Position numbers and translations under genes: made by a program. The notes under the pieces are model-generated. The model did no database searches and had not been told where the DNA came from. It worked only from the letters and a program-made list of their open reading frames with translations. This document shows positions 58,147 through 60,000 of a stretch of DNA of 60,000 nt, piece by piece. The first letter of the stretch is position 1. Each line of letters opens with the position of its first letter. This DNA is from Membranipora membranacea (taxonomy: Eukaryota; Bryozoa; Gymnolaemata; Cheilostomatida; Membraniporidae). The stretch is from the NCBI GenBank assembly GCA_914767715.1, contig OU612067.1, forward strand, positions 20,870,162-20,930,161, in the 5' to 3' direction.

Positions 58147-60000
58147 TTAGGAGGAAATCTATTTTTTGATCTGGCCATAAAAAAAGCAAAGGGTCCCTCC
58201 TTTGTTACTTTTTTTAATTACAAAGTCGCTCACATTTCCGTTCTATTTATCGTAGGATCTTCATATTCTGGAGTTTGAATGAGGCCAATGAGGCCATCAA
58301 CTGGTCCGAGTTTGAAAGAATTCCGTTGGCTATTTAAATTTTTTACCCTGCGTTTGGCATGTTTTTTAATGACAAAAGTGGCCCTCGTTAAAAATGTCGC
58401 TGACGCCAACCTAAAAGGGGCAGCCCCAAACGGGTTTCAGTTCCAAAGTCAGCATGAAATTCCCCACGGTTTAGAGTAGGTTAGGAGGAAATCTATTTTT
58501 TGAACTGGCCGTAAAAAAAGCAAAGGGTCCCCCCTTTGTTGCTTTTTTTAATTTTAAAGTCGCTCTCATTTCTGTTCTATTTATCGTAGGATCTTCATAT
58601 TCTGGAATTTGAATGAGGCCAATGAGGCCATCAACTGGTCCGAGTTTGAAAGAATTCCGATGGCTATTTAAATTTTTTACCCTGCGTTTGGCATGTTTTT
58701 TAATGACAAAAGTGGCCCCCGCTAAAAATGTCGCTGACGCCAAACTAAAAGGGGCAGCCCCAAACGGGTTTCAGTTCCAAAGTCAGCATGAAATTCCCCA
58801 CGGTTTAGAGTAGGTTAGGAGGAAATCTATTTTTTGAACTGGCCGTAAAAAAAGCAAAGGGTCCCCCCTTTGTTACTTTTTTTAATTTTAAAGTCGCTCT
58901 CATTTCCGTTCTATTTATCGTAGGATCTTCATATCCTGGAATTTGAATGAGGCCAATGAGGCCATCAACTGGTCCGAGTTTGAAAGAATTCCGTTGGCTA
59001 TTTAAATTTTTTACCCTGCGTTTGGCATGTTTTTTAATGACAAAAGTGGCCCTCGTTAAAAATGTCGCTGACGCCAAACTAAAAGGGGCAGCCCCAAACG
59101 GGTTTCAGTTCCAAAGTCAGCATGAAATTCGCCACGGTTTAGAGTAGGTTAGGAGGAAATCTATTTTTTGAACTGGCCGTAAAAAAAGCAAAGGGTCCCC
59201 CCTTTGTTACTTTTTTTAATTTTAAAGTCGCTCTCATTTCCGTTCTATTTATCGTAGGATCTTCATATTCTGGAATTTGAATGAGGCCAATGAGGCCATC
59301 AACTGGTCGGAGTTTGAAAGAATTCCGATGGCTATTTAAATTTTTTACCCTGCGTTTAGCATGTTTTTTAATGACAAAAGTGGCCCTCGTTAAAAATGTC
59401 GCTGACGCCAAACTAAAAGGGGCAGCCCCAAACGGGTTTCAGTTCCAAAGTCAGCATGAAATTCCCCACGGTTTAGAGTAGGTTAGGAGGAAATCTATTT
59501 TTTGAACTGGCCGTAAAAAAAGCAAAGGTCCCCCCTTTGTTACTTTTTTTAATTTTAAAGTCGCTCTCATTTCCGTTCTATTTATCGTAGGATCTTCATA
59601 TTCTGGAATTTGAATGAGGCCATCAACTGGTCCGAGTTTGAAAGAATTCCGATGGCTATTTAAATTTTTTACCCTGCGTTTGGCATGTTTTTTAATGACA
59701 AAAGTGGCCCTCGTTAAAAATGTCGCTGACGCCAAACTAAAAGGGGCAGCCCCAAACGGGTTTCAGTTCCAAAGTCAGCATGAAATTCCCCACGATTTAG
59801 AGTAGGTTAGGAGGAAATCTATTTTTTGAACTGGCCGTAAAAAAAGCAAAGGGTCCCCCCTTTGTTACTCTTTTTAAATTTAAAGTCGCTCTCATTTCCG
59901 TTCTATTTATCGTAGGATCTTCATATTCTGGAATTTGAATGAGGCCAATGAGGCCATCAACTGGTCCGAGTTTGAAAGAATTCCGATGGCTATTTAAATT
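58147..60000 (+). repeat. Duplicated block, copy 2, cut by window end
   Basis: Partner of 49620-51473. A private change is GCCAACCTAAAAG near 58407. The block still matches at base 60000, so its true length exceeds 1.85 kb. Confidence 0.85.
59614..59938 (+). repeat. 325-bp monomer lacking one AATGAGGCC word
   Basis: Partner of the unit at 51087 (offset 8527). Confidence 0.92.

Larger units (their letters stand above)
45682..60000 (+). repeat. 334-bp satellite array, right part (about 44 units)
   Basis: The array resumes at 45682 inside the unit broken at 44077, in the same orientation and phase, and continues past the window end. Later unit starts include 45798, 46105, 46439, 46773, 47106, 47440 and so on to 59939. 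Two units have lost the ATG word by point change (ATA at 53711, ATT at 56321), which shows that nothing depends on this codon. Shortened units of 325, 307 and 296 bp are frequent here. No non-satellite sequence is seen between 45682 and 60000. Confidence 0.98.

Noticed and set aside
1-60000. CRISPR-like array of regularly spaced repeats
   Set aside because: The whole unit is repeated, with no unique spacers and no associated genes; it is satellite DNA.

Overview
The window is almost entirely one tandem satellite DNA array, broken once by a mobile element. The repeat unit is about 334 bp. About 177 unit starts can be placed, all in the same orientation: 133 to the left of the insertion and 44 to the right. 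The array runs off both ends of the window. I see no rRNA, tRNA, CRISPR array or cellular protein gene. Long homogenised satellite, local higher-order duplications and a tyrosine-recombinase (YR) retrotransposon-like insertion point to heterochromatin of a eukaryote, most likely an animal. The recombinase style would suit an invertebrate or fish, but I do not recognise the satellite and cannot name the species.

Layout. (1) 1-29710: mostly 333-335 bp monomers, with local higher-order repeats; the clearest is a six-monomer unit of 2003 bp present twice in tandem at 8682-12687. (2) 29711-44077: the same satellite, but now with two deletion classes absent from the first 29 kb. One class lacks 27 bp holding a GC-rich inverted repeat; the other lacks one copy of a 9-bp tandem word. 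This part is built from long, nearly identical duplicated blocks: about 4.9 kb repeated at an offset of 8231-8233 bp, a 2310-bp block next to its own copy, and an inner 668-bp dimer. (3) 44078-45681: a 1610-bp insertion (counting six ambiguous T residues) in the T-tract of one monomer. (4) 45682-60000: the array resumes at the exact phase where it stopped, with further duplicated blocks, including a 953-bp trimer made only of shortened monomers and a block repeated at an offset of 8527 bp that runs into the window end.

The insertion has two kinds of direct repeat in interleaved order: A (168 bp), 72-bp spacer, B (317 bp), A, 566-bp internal region, B. Read on the minus strand this is the split-direct-repeat plan known from Ngaro/PAT-type DIRS-order elements. 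The 566-bp region encodes, on the minus strand, the C-terminal catalytic domain of a tyrosine recombinase with the R, K, H, R, W and Y positions all present, but with no N-terminal half, no reverse transcriptase and no RNase H. It is therefore a short, internally deleted, non-autonomous element. Its junctions show no target-site duplication: the left junction has 7 T and the right has 5 T, while both the satellite target and the element's own B-A junction have 6 T. Removing 1610 bp restores a perfect 334-bp monomer. This is what conservative recombination of a circular intermediate at a shared TATTTTTT core would leave.

The small open frames present in nearly every satellite unit on both strands are by-products of the repeat sequence and are not annotated as genes.
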